Source: Candidatus Poseidoniaceae archaeon
Lineage (GTDB): Archaea > Thermoplasmatota > Poseidoniia > Poseidoniales > Poseidoniaceae
Direction: 5' to 3'
NCBI GenBank assembly: GCA_949373095.1
Contig: CASIBY010000018.1
Span: 1 to 64,000, forward strand
DNA: 64,000 nucleotides
This document shows positions 43,173 to 53,010 of the stretch, piece after piece. Positions within the stretch are counted from its first letter, which is position 1. Each line of letters begins with the position of its first letter. Under the pieces are notes generated by a model. That model had not been told where the DNA came from. It saw only the letters and a program-made list of their open reading frames with translations, and made no database searches. The position numbers and the translations under genes are program-made.

Positions 43173-43175
43173 GGA

Positions 43176-43247
43176 GCCACTGGGGAGATTCGAACTCCCG
43201 ACCTTCTGATTACGAATCAGATGCTCTACCAGCTAAGCCACAGTGGC
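43176..43247 (-). tRNA. tRNA-Thr(CGT)
   Basis: The minus-strand sequence folds as a 72-nt cloverleaf: acceptor GCCACTG/CAGTGGC, D arm GCTT...GAGC, anticodon arm TCTGA-TTCGTAA-TCAGA with anticodon CGT, and T arm GGGAG-TTCGAAT-CTCCC. CCA is not encoded. No intron. It lies opposite the end of pgk by 3 bp. Confidence 0.95.
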
Positions 43248-43331
43248 GGCGTTTTCACGGCTGACCCAATCCAACATAAGGGGCTCGGTAAGAACACTAG
43301 CGTTCTTGAAGCATGACTCCGAGGAGAGGGC

Positions 43332-44592
43332 ATGACCGATGCTTCCACCGTACGATACCGCAACACGGTATTGTACGACCATGGTGGAAAAAAAGTCACA
43401 GGCGATGTCTTACTTCATCAGGACGGTTCGTGGGCATTTTCCAACGGAGACGAGGATGTTGCGGATGATATTGATGGCTCACAACGCTTGATTACCCGCA
43501 GTTTCCAAAATTGGCATACACATCTTGCCATGCAACTTAATGCTAGGGATTTCAGTGACGGCTACCCCCTTCACCGGTGGCTCAATGAAGCCATTTTCCC
43601 TACCGAGGCGCGCATAACTCCGGATTATGTTCGGATGGGGTCGCGCTGTGCTGCTGCTGAGATGATCCGAACTGGAAGCACCTTTGCTGCAGACATGTAC
43701 TTCTATCCTTCAGTAACAGGGGACGTCCTTACCGATGCCGGGATTCGTGGACTCATTGGTGGGCCTGTCAGCGATGCTGCCTTACCAAGTCACGACGATG
43801 CGGCCTCGGCACTCAGTGAGTTGGACGGCCTCCTTGCCACCAACAACGAGGAGCGATTTGGTCCAGTATGCCATCGCAACACATTCAGTGTATTTGTGCA
43901 GCGAGGATACCTTGCAGCGCGCCTCCGAATTGGCAGAAAAGCGAGCATCCCGACTTCACATCCATGTAAGCGAAACGCGAAAGGAAATTGCCGACTGTCA
44001 TGAAAAAACAGGTATGTACCCCATAGAGTATCTTGACAGCATTGACTTCTTCCAACCTGGAACCATTTGTGCTCACGCATCTTGGGTTAAGAAAAACGAG
44101 ATTCGTTTGCTTAAACGACACAACGCTACTGCTGTGCATTGCCCCTCTTCTAACATGAAACTGGCGTGTGGAGGCACCCTTTCTCTCCCTGCATACGTTG
44201 AGGCTGGCGTTGACGTCCGACTCGGAACTGATGGAGCCGCATCATCAGGAAACGGCCTCAACATGCAAGGTGAAGCCCGACTTGCATCTCTTGTTCAGCG
44301 CCATGACCACTGGGATGCGACTATCCTCCCAGCCGTTGACGCCATGGACTTGGCCACTAAAGGCAGTAAGGACTGGGCTGTTTGGGACCTAAATGATGTC
44401 AGAATGCGTCCGAGAGGACGGTCTGATAATCGTCACTTGGCCAACCTCATCTTCAACGGAGCAGAATGTCTTGACCTCTGGGTTAACGGAAAGGCAGTAC
44501 GAAAGGATGGGACAACCCTCACGCTTGACGAAATGGCGATTTTGGATGAAATCGACGGTGCAGTAGAAACCTACTACGAAGGCGTAGAATAA
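43332..44592 (+). pseudogene. Amidohydrolase (SAH/MTA deaminase-like), one frameshift
   Basis: The track shows two ORFs, 43332-44003 and 43735-44592. Together they form one ~420-residue enzyme: ITRSFQNWHTHLAMQL (HxH zinc site), HIHVSETRKE (His), ICAHASWVKKNE (His) and VRLGTDGAASSGNGLNM (Asp). This is the 5-methylthioadenosine/S-adenosylhomocysteine deaminase type, which deaminates adenosine derivatives to inosines in nucleoside salvage. The break is at the TTT at 43857-43859: removing one T reads EERLVQYAIATHSVYLCSEDTL. A homopolymer error is likely, so the gene may be intact in the organism. ATG 43332 has gaggagagg upstream. Confidence 0.8.
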
Positions 44593-45126
44593 TCACTTCA
44601 TTCGGGAATAGGCAAAGCCTGCAATTCCCAGAAGGAAGAAGAGGAAGTAGAGCCCGAACGAGGCGTGAAGGTGTACTTCGTAATCGAGTACAACCTCTGA
44701 ACTTGAAAATGACGGTGCCCCTGGGAGAGTACCTAATCCCGCATAATAAATTCCTGGTGCAACGGTCCATTCCAATCCTTCATCACCGTTAGTACTTCCA
44801 GCAATAACATCGGCATCGTTTGCAGTGCAACTACTCCCTGTCTCAAATCCACCGAGAGCTCCTGAAGATTCACAACTCGACTTTTCATCTTCATCAACGA
44901 TGACGACATAAATATCCTCTCGGTCCCAGTTGAGAGTTAAATCAGCGGTGACAATGGCTCCCAACGAATGTTCGGGAAGCGCTTCGTTCGAAAAAACAGT
45001 TTTTCCACCAGTCGTCACCACTTCGATACTCGTTGTTCCATCAACGGTAAAACCTGCAGTCCCAGCAAGAACAAGGAGCAACGCCGCCCCCATCATTGAG
45101 TACCCTATTCGTTCTTGGCGTTCCAT
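44593..45126 (-). CDS. Membrane protein with two terminal helices, unknown
   Basis: 177 residues. An N-terminal helix (IGYSMMGAALLLVLAGTAGFTV), then a ~125-residue extracellular domain, then a C-terminal helix (ASFGLYFLFFLLGIAGFAYSRMK). The middle contains two Cys (SSCESS, SSCTAND) that may pair. Type: two-helix membrane protein of unknown function. It is 12 bp downstream of the CAX antiporter gene and ends next to the amidohydrolase stop. Confidence 0.6.
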   Translation of the reverse strand: MERQERIGYSMMGAALLLVLAGTAGFTVDGTTSIEVVTTGGKTVFSNEALPEHSLGAIVTADLTLNWDREDIYVVIVDEDEKSSCESSGALGGFETGSSCTANDADVIAGSTNGDEGLEWTVAPGIYYAGLGTLPGAPSFSSSEVVLDYEVHLHASFGLYFLFFLLGIAGFAYSRMK

Positions 45127-45138
45127 AGACTCACCTCA

Positions 45139-46317
45139 TCATGCAAAGAAGAAGGCCATGCCAAGTATGGCAAAGCAAGCCAAGGACATGACGCCTTCCA
45201 GCCAGTTGGTCTTTCCGTCAGCAAGAATAGAGATTGTAATGAGGACTGAGCCAAAAGCAGCTACTGTTTCCAGCAGCCCAAATTCAAGGGGAAGCGGCAC
45301 ACCAAGAACCCAGCCCCACAGAACCATAACCGGTGCGACGAAGAGGGCAATCTGAACACTGCTTCCAATAGCGATAGCGATGGAGAGGTCCATCTTGTCC
45401 TTACCAGCAACTATGACTGCCGTGAAATGCTCTGCTGCGTTGCCGAAGAACGGCACCAAGATGACGCCAATGAAGAGTTCGGGCAGGTGCCATTTCTCAA
45501 CCGTGGTTTCCAGACTGTGAACCAAAATATGGGCCATCCATCCAACGAGAATAGTGGCGAGAATAAGAAGGACCCAAGCATCTTTGATACTCATTTCTGG
45601 TTCCTCATGTCCACCATGGCCCCCTGATGAGAATTCGTTGACGTGAGTTTTGAGTTGGAACAGCAACGAGCAACCGTAGATGAATAGCAACACCAAAGCT
45701 GTGGCGTACGAGAGTTTCATGACGGCGTCCGATGTACCTCCATTGTAGTGGAAGGCGCTTGGGACAATGAGGGCAACAACCGCTAGAACCAGCAGTGCAC
45801 CGTTCATTTGCCCGCTTTGATTTGAGAACGTTTGCTCGCTATGCTTGAGACCACCGTACAACATGGCCAAACCTAACACAAGCAAGAGGTTGCCCAAAAT
45901 TGATCCGATAAGTGATGCTTGCGTCACGGTAACCATGGTATCAACAACGTCTGGATTTTGAGATGCTGCATAGAGGGCCATGCCTGCGATGATCATCTCA
46001 ACAGCATTGCCAAACGTCGCATTCAGTAAACCTCCTACTGCCTCTCCTGTTCGGAGAGCAATTTCTTCGGTAGCCTTGCCCATCAAGAACGCAAGTGGGG
46101 CAATCGCAATCATTGAGAAAACAAACGCCATCTGAAGTGAATGCTGGAAATTGAAATACAACGTGATGGGGAGCGCTAATAGCAGCCAGTTCATTTTGTT
46201 GTTCTTCGGATTGAAGATATCAACAAGACGCTTGAACTGTGCTTCAGCAGCATCAGCAAGTTCCTCAACTGTTTCCTTTCCGGCTTCAATAGTTATTGAT
46301 GGTGGGGCTTCGGACAT
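45139..46317 (-). CDS. Calcium/cation:proton antiporter (CAX family)
   Basis: 392 residues, ~11 membrane helices in two repeats. Repeat signatures: GGLLNATFGNAVEMIIAGMAL and GVILVPFFGNAAEHFTAVIVAGKDKMDLSIAIAIGSSVQIALF, the acidic-helix motifs of CAX exchangers. LLVLGLAMLYGG and the hydrophilic His-containing loop (GGHGGHEEPEM) between the halves are also typical. It exports Ca2+ in exchange for protons. The abundance of Ca2+-binding surface proteins in this window fits a calcium-rich habitat. Confidence 0.9.
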   Translation of the reverse strand: MSEAPPSITIEAGKETVEELADAAEAQFKRLVDIFNPKNNKMNWLLLALPITLYFNFQHSLQMAFVFSMIAIAPLAFLMGKATEEIALRTGEAVGGLLNATFGNAVEMIIAGMALYAASQNPDVVDTMVTVTQASLIGSILGNLLLVLGLAMLYGGLKHSEQTFSNQSGQMNGALLVLAVVALIVPSAFHYNGGTSDAVMKLSYATALVLLFIYGCSLLFQLKTHVNEFSSGGHGGHEEPEMSIKDAWVLLILATILVGWMAHILVHSLETTVEKWHLPELFIGVILVPFFGNAAEHFTAVIVAGKDKMDLSIAIAIGSSVQIALFVAPVMVLWGWVLGVPLPLEFGLLETVAAFGSVLITISILADGKTNWLEGVMSLACFAILGMAFFFA

Positions 46318-46355
46318 GGGGCTTCCTCGATTTGAAACGGTGGCAGACGTTCTGC

Positions 46356-49300
46356 TCAGTCATCAGACTTCTTAACGGCACGACGCCTAACTGGAGCCTT
46401 TCGTGGAGCAGCACGACGACCAACTGGGCGACGGGCTGCCTTCTTCTTGGGCCTCTCGTCATCCTCGTCATCGTCATCGTCATCGTCATCATCGTCGTCT
46501 TCCTCATCGTCGTCGTCATCATCATCCTCTGGTTCAGGCTTCTTCTTGCGACGGCGTTCTTTGCGTTGAACGATATTGATTGCGAACGGGTCATCTTCCT
46601 CTACCTTTTCCTCAACCTGCTTTGCTTCATCTTCCTGTGCAGGTTCTTCTTTTTCTTTGGTATCGGTTACCGAGTCCATGTCTAGGTCTTGGGACGTTCC
46701 GATAAACTCAGACATCCAATCATCGTCTTCTTCTTCGTCTCCAGACTTCTTCTTCTTGGGGCCAGCCATGCTGGTGCGAATTACAAGCAACGAAAGGAAA
46801 ATCGCCAGGATGTTGATGACAGCGATGATCCATACCACGACATAAGGTGGGTCGGTGAACGAAGGCTTGATGACTTCAGGCTCAGGCTCAGCTTGGAGCG
46901 CTTCTTCATGAGCACAGAAGGTGGTTCCATCCAAACGGTTCCGACAGAAATCCACGGTGAACTTCACTTGCTCTTGGAGGTCGTTTCCGGCACCATCGGT
47001 TGCACGAATGTACAATGCGTGATAGCCTGGCTCAAAATTGCCCGTGTTGACTTCCATGTCGGCAGTAAGGGAACTGTTGTCTCCGTTAATGTCGGTAACT
47101 CCAGTCAGGTCAGCCCACGGAGTCGATACTGCAGAGCCCGTGACTCCACCAAAGTGGTAAGTGAAGCGGTATTGGAACGAAGTCACAACGACGTCGTCGT
47201 CAACTCCAGCGAGAACATTGATTCGGTTTCCGTAAAGGTACTTTGAGCCGTCATCGCCAGATGATGGTGCAAAGATGGTGATCTTAGGAATTTGCGCATC
47301 GATTGAGAGGTGGTCCCAAAACTGATTGACTTCGTTTTCGGATTCATCCTTCATGGTGACTTCAATGACCATAGCTCCGGCATCAGTATTGGAGAGGACT
47401 GAGAATTCAAAGGAATACAACGGTCCTAAATTGTCGTTATTTGCGTTGTTGTTGAGTTCAGTGAGCGGTTCTTCAAAGTCTGTAAGTTGTGCTCCTGCAA
47501 CAGTTGTGATGTTGATGGTTGGGGTCGTGCTCAAGTCTTCATTGACTTGAATTCGCATTGAGTATTGTCCTGCGACCAAAGTAGTACTTTCGTATGGAAT
47601 TCCATCACTGTCAAAAATACTGATTGTGGAATTAGGAAGAAGCGTATCTTCTGAAACCTTGAAGGCGTTTGCACCAAATCCAGCGTAGATTTCGCTGTTG
47701 AAGTTACCCCACTCATCTGTGATGGTAATCGCATACCAGACATCTCGGTCAACGTTGCTTGGAATCAGGAACTGTCGAACCAAGGTTTCGCTGGTGAAGT
47801 CGTTGGTTTCAATGTCGTCAAGGACAATCTCCCATCCATCGCCTTGAATATTGGAAATATCATTTTCATCGACTCCAAATGGTTCGCCGTAGTGTCTCCA
47901 GATAGCATAGGATTCATTCATTTCATCCTCGTTAAACCATTCTAAACTGACCAGATTGTCTGCTCCAATAGTGTAGGCTTGCTTGATTCTAGGGGGGTTT
48001 GGAGCACGTGTGTCTTCAAACAACACTTGAGCATAATTTTGAACCAGTTGGGTGTAATGATAGGTTCCGTTCACGTTGCCATAGAGTGCTTCAGAGGTGA
48101 CGAAGTAGAATTGGTTGGTTCGGAGTTCGTCATCAGGAATCTCAACATCAAACGAGCCAACTCCGTCAGATACAGTACCGAGCCATTGCAAGGATTGATT
48201 CTCAACAAACTGGGAGCCTGACACACGGTAAGTGCCGTGCCAGATATGGTAAATTTCACCTTCAACGCCCATTTGGTCGTTCCATGTCACACGCGTTGTT
48301 CGGTCGCCGAGGAACTCAGCGTTAACATTAGTTGGTTCTGCAACCCAGTTGTAAAATGCATTCTCTTCAATGGAGCCCGTACAAGAACTTCCGTCAGTAG
48401 CAGTGTTGATGACACCGTTTTCATCCACCGTTACAACACAATAGTAAGAATATCCTAGGAAGCCTTGAGGTACTGGAATCTGATAGGATCCGATACCTTC
48501 GAGGATGTCCTTAACGATCAGTTCGACATCGTTTCGTAGAATGGTGGAGAACGGTTGGTCTGAACGATAAACGCGATATGTTTCGCCTTCTTCAGCCGGA
48601 GAATCTCCCCACGAAATGTTGGTGTAGCCTGAACCGGTGAGCGGATCTGCTTCAAACTCCGCGGTGAAAAGTGTGGGTTGTGCTGGTGGAAGATTGTCTT
48701 CAACGATCGGTTCACTCATGGTATTTTGAGCAAGGAAACGAACGTCTTCATAATTCACACCGGGTTGTGAATAATTGGGTAGAAGGTAGGTAATCGAGTA
48801 GTAACTAGAGCGCTGAGTCTCTGCGGGTACATCAACCACATACGAGGTAACCGAAGCATCCAATTCTGCAATCGGTGTTTCGGATGTCAAGAGAGAAGGC
48901 CCAAGCAAACGGGTCATCTGGTAGTCGGTTTGCCAAATTCGGATGGTAAGTGCATCAGGGCCAGTTTCCGGAAGCGTTTGAGAGAAGGTGTTGTAATTCA
49001 CCCAATTGATGGTCGTTTGACTGCTTGAGGCATCAAAGTCCACTGCTAGAATATACGGCGTGTAAACTGCAGTTGTTGTTTCAGTAACCGGGAATTCTAT
49101 GTGGGCACCGTCGATGATGAATTCTCCTGCTTCAGTTCCGTTGGAGAGAGTGGTTGTAATGGCGTAAAAGAACGTCCCATTGGTGCCTGGTGGGACCAAA
49201 TAGGCTACGGAGTGGCCTGCATGCGACGATGCTCGGCAGTTGAAGGGGTTTTGAGACGCATCGCCAACATCGCAAACTGGAACGGTTGCGAAGGGAGTAA

Positions 49301-49589
49301 GTGTCCCTACATTCATAGCATCAATGCCCGATGTATGTCGGTAAAGATTGTACGTTGCGCTAAACATAGAATTGAGCTCTGTACCACTCGAATCAATGTT
49401 CTGCCATGTCACCACAGTAGTTTCCGTGGTAGAATCAAAGGTAGCCTGAATTCCTTGAGCTTGCAAGTTGTTAGGATCGCCCATGTCCACGGCTTGTACG
49501 TGGGACAAAGGCAAGGTTGCAAGCAACATGCACAATGTCAGAAAAAAGGCGCGTTGAATGCCGTTTCGTTCAGTCGTAGGACTACCCAT
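46356..49589 (-). CDS. Large FN3/Ig-like surface protein with acidic-then-basic cytoplasmic tail
   Basis: 1,077 residues from ATG 49589. Signal peptide FFLTLCMLLATLPLSHVQA. About five fibronectin type III-like modules follow, each with a W-x-x/T-x-Y-x-x-(Y/W)R pattern (TNISWGDSPAEEGETYRVYRSDQPF). Then Ig-like parts (TISIFDSDGIPYESTTLVAGQYSMRIQV). One membrane helix (PYVVVWIIAVINILAIFLSLLVI) leads to a cytoplasmic tail: KKKSGDEEEDDDW, a long run of Asp/Glu, then a strongly basic end (RPKKKAARRPVGRRAAPRK). The tail resembles a charged linker between membrane and nucleic acid or ribosomes. Function unknown. Confidence 0.75.
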   Translation of the reverse strand: MGSPTTERNGIQRAFFLTLCMLLATLPLSHVQAVDMGDPNNLQAQGIQATFDSTTETTVVTWQNIDSSGTELNSMFSATYNLYRHTSGIDAMNVGTLTPFATVPVCDVGDASQNPFNCRASSHAGHSVAYLVPPGTNGTFFYAITTTLSNGTEAGEFIIDGAHIEFPVTETTTAVYTPYILAVDFDASSSQTTINWVNYNTFSQTLPETGPDALTIRIWQTDYQMTRLLGPSLLTSETPIAELDASVTSYVVDVPAETQRSSYYSITYLLPNYSQPGVNYEDVRFLAQNTMSEPIVEDNLPPAQPTLFTAEFEADPLTGSGYTNISWGDSPAEEGETYRVYRSDQPFSTILRNDVELIVKDILEGIGSYQIPVPQGFLGYSYYCVVTVDENGVINTATDGSSCTGSIEENAFYNWVAEPTNVNAEFLGDRTTRVTWNDQMGVEGEIYHIWHGTYRVSGSQFVENQSLQWLGTVSDGVGSFDVEIPDDELRTNQFYFVTSEALYGNVNGTYHYTQLVQNYAQVLFEDTRAPNPPRIKQAYTIGADNLVSLEWFNEDEMNESYAIWRHYGEPFGVDENDISNIQGDGWEIVLDDIETNDFTSETLVRQFLIPSNVDRDVWYAITITDEWGNFNSEIYAGFGANAFKVSEDTLLPNSTISIFDSDGIPYESTTLVAGQYSMRIQVNEDLSTTPTINITTVAGAQLTDFEEPLTELNNNANNDNLGPLYSFEFSVLSNTDAGAMVIEVTMKDESENEVNQFWDHLSIDAQIPKITIFAPSSGDDGSKYLYGNRINVLAGVDDDVVVTSFQYRFTYHFGGVTGSAVSTPWADLTGVTDINGDNSSLTADMEVNTGNFEPGYHALYIRATDGAGNDLQEQVKFTVDFCRNRLDGTTFCAHEEALQAEPEPEVIKPSFTDPPYVVVWIIAVINILAIFLSLLVIRTSMAGPKKKKSGDEEEDDDWMSEFIGTSQDLDMDSVTDTKEKEEPAQEDEAKQVEEKVEEDDPFAINIVQRKERRRKKKPEPEDDDDDDDEEDDDDDDDDDDDEDDERPKKKAARRPVGRRAAPRKAPVRRRAVKKSDD

Positions 49590-49685
49590 CAGTATCTATG
49601 TAGCATTCGTCCGTTATGACTATGTCGCTTCTTAGACGTAAAAAACGCCCAACAACGAGGCGCTTGGCTCTTTCCGGTTTTCGTA

Positions 49686-50393
49686 TTATTCATCCTGCTT
49701 TTTTGCGTTAGGTTGTGGAAGTGGGTCGGCCTTATCGATAGCCTGAATATCGCCTTGGGCTTGCTTAAAGCGAACCAAGAACGTCCAGATTCCTCCCAAA
49801 GCAGAAATGAATACAACAATACTGAGCGGGTTGACATTGATGTGGTCAAAGGGGCTAGGATAAACGGCAGATGTTGAAAGACCCATAAGGAGCATGACGC
49901 CCATAACAATCAACGAAAGAAGCGTAAGTACCGTTCGGTCTGCACGAGAAAATCCACGATAATTACGCGTTCCTGCTACTGCTTGAGCTTGTGTCCCCAT
50001 GTACGAACCCAGCAGGGTAAGCAAGGCAGCAGCAAAACCGAGAGCAAGGTCATTCACGAAAATTGAGGCGCTCAGACACACCACCCATGTTGAATCCAAA
50101 ATACGGTCAATGGTGTGGTCAAGATAGTCGCCCCAACGGGTAACCTCACCTTTAGCACGGGCCAGCGAGCCGTCCAATCCATCAAAAATCATGGCCAGAG
50201 CGATCATCAAGGCCGCACCAAGCATCCACCAACCACCACTTGCTTCGTTCGGAGCATACATGGCGAGAAGCCCCCCTGCGACACCGAATGGAAGAGCGAT
50301 CCAGGTGACGGTAATGGGAGAAACATTTGATGCAATTCTTATCATCGGTCCAAGAGCGGTTTCCCAACGACGGCGTAATTTCTCAAGGGCCAT
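49686..50393 (-). CDS. CDP-alcohol phosphatidyltransferase family enzyme
   Basis: 235 residues with ~6 membrane helices. The family signature D-x2-DG-x2-AR-x8-G-x3-D-x3-D is complete in DGLDGSLARAKGEVTRWGDYLDHTID. Such enzymes transfer a CDP-activated lipid to an alcohol (inositol phosphate, glycerol phosphate or serine), building archaeal polar head groups. Which head group is not clear. It lies just upstream of the FN3 protein gene with the AK6 gene 62 bp before it. Confidence 0.88.
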   Translation of the reverse strand: MALEKLRRRWETALGPMIRIASNVSPITVTWIALPFGVAGGLLAMYAPNEASGGWWMLGAALMIALAMIFDGLDGSLARAKGEVTRWGDYLDHTIDRILDSTWVVCLSASIFVNDLALGFAAALLTLLGSYMGTQAQAVAGTRNYRGFSRADRTVLTLLSLIVMGVMLLMGLSTSAVYPSPFDHINVNPLSIVVFISALGGIWTFLVRFKQAQGDIQAIDKADPLPQPNAKKQDE

Positions 50394-50454
50394 GTTCGTT
50401 CCACCCCCGTGGGCCTGTTATGGTTTGTGGAGTTAACAGCGAGGTAAAGCCGCA

Positions 50455-50994
50455 TTATGAGAGCCAATCAATGGACTCACGTACTGCTTCTTCCAACGGG
50501 GCGCTCTTGCAACCAGCATCCAGCCAAGCCTTGACAATGGCTGCTACATCTTCGGCCGACTGAGAGGTCGTGTCCACCTCAAGAATAGGCGTTTCAACCT
50601 CGAATTCCACCAATTCGGACCAGTGCCCAGACGTCATTTCCCATTCAACATTTGATCGGATTTTACCCTCATCATAACCCCGCTCTGTGAGACGTTGTTG
50701 GAGGGTTGAGGGGGCGCAGCGGAGAAGAACAATACCATCAACATCCATCAGATGAGAGAGATGGCCGTCAATAGCCGTGGCCTCATCTCCGTTGAATTCC
50801 CAAGCATCGGTTAACGCATGAATATCAATGGGCGAAGCGCCATCGTCGGGGTCTTCAACCCCAAGACAATCAAGTGACTCCGCAAGGTCTCGAAGACTCA
50901 GAACGGTAAATCCTGAGCGAACTAGGACGGCACAGAGGTCAGTCTTGCCGACGCCAGGGGTGCCTGAAACAGCAATAGCACGTATTTCGCTCAT
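50455..50994 (-). CDS. Adenylate kinase-like P-loop protein (AK6/Fap7 type)
   Basis: Start at ATG 50994 (MSEIRAIAVSGTPGVGKTDL); the listed 51039 would add a poor N-terminus. 180 residues. Walker A SGTPGVGKT, DGHLSHLMDVDGIVLLRC and LQQRLTERGYDEGKIRSNVEWEM match the AK6/Fap7 family. This group has adenylate kinase/ATPase activity and helps mature the small ribosomal subunit via the uS11 protein. It is divergent from the helical-protein gene at 51087. Confidence 0.85.
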   Translation of the reverse strand: MSEIRAIAVSGTPGVGKTDLCAVLVRSGFTVLSLRDLAESLDCLGVEDPDDGASPIDIHALTDAWEFNGDEATAIDGHLSHLMDVDGIVLLRCAPSTLQQRLTERGYDEGKIRSNVEWEMTSGHWSELVEFEVETPILEVDTTSQSAEDVAAIVKAWLDAGCKSAPLEEAVRESIDWLS

Positions 50995-51086
50995 GGTCGT
51001 GGCTCCTGCTTCATGTATGTAAAATGAGGAGCGGCCCATTGGATGAAAGGCATCATAGGAGAGGACCGCCAGGGTTGGGTGTTGCT

Positions 51087-51836
51087 ATGTTTGGTATGCA
51101 AGACCCCTCGCAAACGCTCCTCCAAATAGAGCGTTACATGCAAGGGGGGCGGTTGGAACTCTCAGAGGTGATGGCGACACAGTTTTGCGACATGATGTTG
51201 GCTAACAAGAAGCGAGACGCGCAACAACAAATATTCCTCCTCAAAGGACTACGATTGATGTGCGACGTATACATGCTCCGAGATAAGGCCGCACAAAGTA
51301 TGACGGCGATAAAGAGGATGCATCGTGAACGAAAGAGGTTGGTAAAAATTCTAGAGAAGAACGCCCCTGCAATGCTTGCATCAATGCAACCTGAACACGA
51401 AGACCATCTACGAGCGGGGCGTCTTTATGCATTGGCGGGGAAGGTTGGGGCTGCCAAAAAATCATTTGCAAAATGCCAAGCCTTGGCACCAGGCCATTTG
51501 GCTGCTGCCATTGCAGCTGTTCACCTGCTCCCCAACAAGAAACACATCGACCGTCTTCTGGCCTCAGTGGATTCGGCTGGTGCAGTAATTCTTTCCGGTG
51601 GAATATTTCAACTCAGCCCTGAAGATACTCCTTCGGCAAACTTAGACGACGTCATCAATGCACTTACAATGGGTGGACAACAACTGCCATCACATGGACA
51701 ACAGTGCAATGCGAACATCCAGAATTTGACAGACCAACGCACGGCGATAACGAAGGGCGAACAGGCAGCGAACGAACGCCTCCAATCTGCTCTCGACAAT
51801 CTCAAACCTAAGCACGACTATTATCAGTATGGGTGA
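51087..51836 (+). CDS. Alpha-helical (TPR-like) protein of unknown function
   Basis: 249 residues from ATG 51087 (MFGMQDPSQTLLQ); the listed 51024 start adds a Pro/Gly/Arg-rich stretch unlike coding sequence. Helical repeats, for example MTAIKRMHRERKRLVKILEKNAPAM and HLRAGRLYALAGKVGAAKKSFAKCQALAPGHLAAAIAA, the latter a TPR-like A-x7-A pattern. It ends with a Gln/Asn-rich region. No family recognised. It is 4 bp from the convergent tRNA-iMet gene. Confidence 0.6.
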   Translation: MFGMQDPSQTLLQIERYMQGGRLELSEVMATQFCDMMLANKKRDAQQQIFLLKGLRLMCDVYMLRDKAAQSMTAIKRMHRERKRLVKILEKNAPAMLASMQPEHEDHLRAGRLYALAGKVGAAKKSFAKCQALAPGHLAAAIAAVHLLPNKKHIDRLLASVDSAGAVILSGGIFQLSPEDTPSANLDDVINALTMGGQQLPSHGQQCNANIQNLTDQRTAITKGEQAANERLQSALDNLKPKHDYYQYG

Positions 51837-51840
51837 TGGT

Positions 51841-51914
51841 AGCGAGGGATGGATTTGAACCATCGATCTCCGGGTTATGAGCCCGACGGGATATCCAGAC
51901 TACCCCACCTCGCT
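51841..51914 (-). tRNA. Initiator tRNA-Met(CAT)
   Basis: 74-nt minus-strand cloverleaf. Acceptor AGCGAGG/CCTCGCT starts with an A as in archaeal initiators. The anticodon arm CGGGCTCATAACCCG has CAT with three consecutive G-C pairs, the initiator hallmark. The T arm is GATGG-TTCAAAT-CCATC. No CCA encoded. The N-terminus of the track ORF 51877 overlaps this gene and is not real. Confidence 0.9.
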
Positions 51915-51993
51915 AACCATTGCGCCACAGTTCACTGTTTTGAAACCACCGATATCCAAAACTGGTGGAAAGTGTTCATTTTCCATTGATTTG

Positions 51994-52842
51994 ATGAACG
52001 AGAAACGTTTACCCTCATCCATGCGCAGGCACCTTCATCCACCATGGTTGATACTTCTGCTGCTGGTTTCATGCGGTCTCTCTGGATGCCTTGGCGACAG
52101 TGAAGAGGCAGGACCTAAAAATCCAATTTCGATGGAAGTGTACTACGATGCAACTTCCGGAACAATAGAGGAAGTCATTCAGAATGGAGCGGTATTATCC
52201 CAAAGCGGAGTGGAACTTAGTTTTGACTTCGCACGGGTGACATCAAAGGCAGGGAATATGAACTCCTTCAGTTATGATCCAGGGGACGATGATGACGGCT
52301 CAAATACCGTTCTGGTTGATGCTAACGACCAGGCTGAAATCTCGTACACGTACCAAACACATGGATTGTTTACTGCAATCCTAACGGCAACTGATGAAAG
52401 CGATAACATTGCGACACTAACATTAGAAATCCGAATAGATAAACAAATTCAATGGACCCAGACAAATACAGACAGTCCAAATCCCATGCTCATTCCAACG
52501 ACTCCAGATTGCGAATGCCCGATGCCGGAAAAGATTGACATCGATTCAACCATTACCAACCGGGATTCGTTTCCACCTGGCGCTGGGGCCACCATTACGG
52601 TTACATGGCATCTCAACGATCCCGAAGGAGAAGAAAAAGCGTTCCATACCGAGCAGATCGGAGACGGTCAAGATGCATCGTGGACCCACGCACAGTACAA
52701 TTTGGAAGGCGGCGATTGGAATCTTGAAGTGACAATGGATACAGGGAATGAAAACATAGACATCGCCCACACTGTAATCGTACTGTATGAGCCTCTGGAA
52801 TCGGACCCCCGTCCGTTCACCTCAGATGCTCCTGAGAACTGA
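51994..52842 (+). CDS. Lipoprotein with PKD-like domain
   Basis: Start at ATG 51994 or 52021; the upstream part lies in the tRNA. The signal peptide LILLLLVSCGLSGC has a lipobox (LSGC), so the Cys is probably lipid-modified. A PKD-like beta domain follows (VYYDATSGTIEEVIQNGAVLSQSGVELSFDF, then ISYTYQTHGLFTAILTATDESDNIATL). A second beta domain contains TVTWHLNDPEGEEKAFHTEQIGD. A pair CECP between them may bind metal or form a disulfide. Surface-exposed, role unknown. Confidence 0.7.
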   Translation: MNEKRLPSSMRRHLHPPWLILLLLVSCGLSGCLGDSEEAGPKNPISMEVYYDATSGTIEEVIQNGAVLSQSGVELSFDFARVTSKAGNMNSFSYDPGDDDDGSNTVLVDANDQAEISYTYQTHGLFTAILTATDESDNIATLTLEIRIDKQIQWTQTNTDSPNPMLIPTTPDCECPMPEKIDIDSTITNRDSFPPGAGATITVTWHLNDPEGEEKAFHTEQIGDGQDASWTHAQYNLEGGDWNLEVTMDTGNENIDIAHTVIVLYEPLESDPRPFTSDAPEN

Positions 52843-53010
52843 TATTGTTTACTTTCACACAAACGAAATCAAAACTAAAAGTGAAAAGAAAGGCCCACTA
52901 AACGGCATTACATCAACCGATGGGGCGTTAATCTATCCGTTCGTTTTCCGCGCCGTCCATCGTTGCTTCATATACGGAAGGGTGGTCCAATCACATGGAA
53001 GTGAGCAGAA

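Noticed and set aside
51877-51993. N-terminal extension of the lipoprotein ORF
   Set aside because: It lies over the initiator tRNA gene; the signal peptide starts later.
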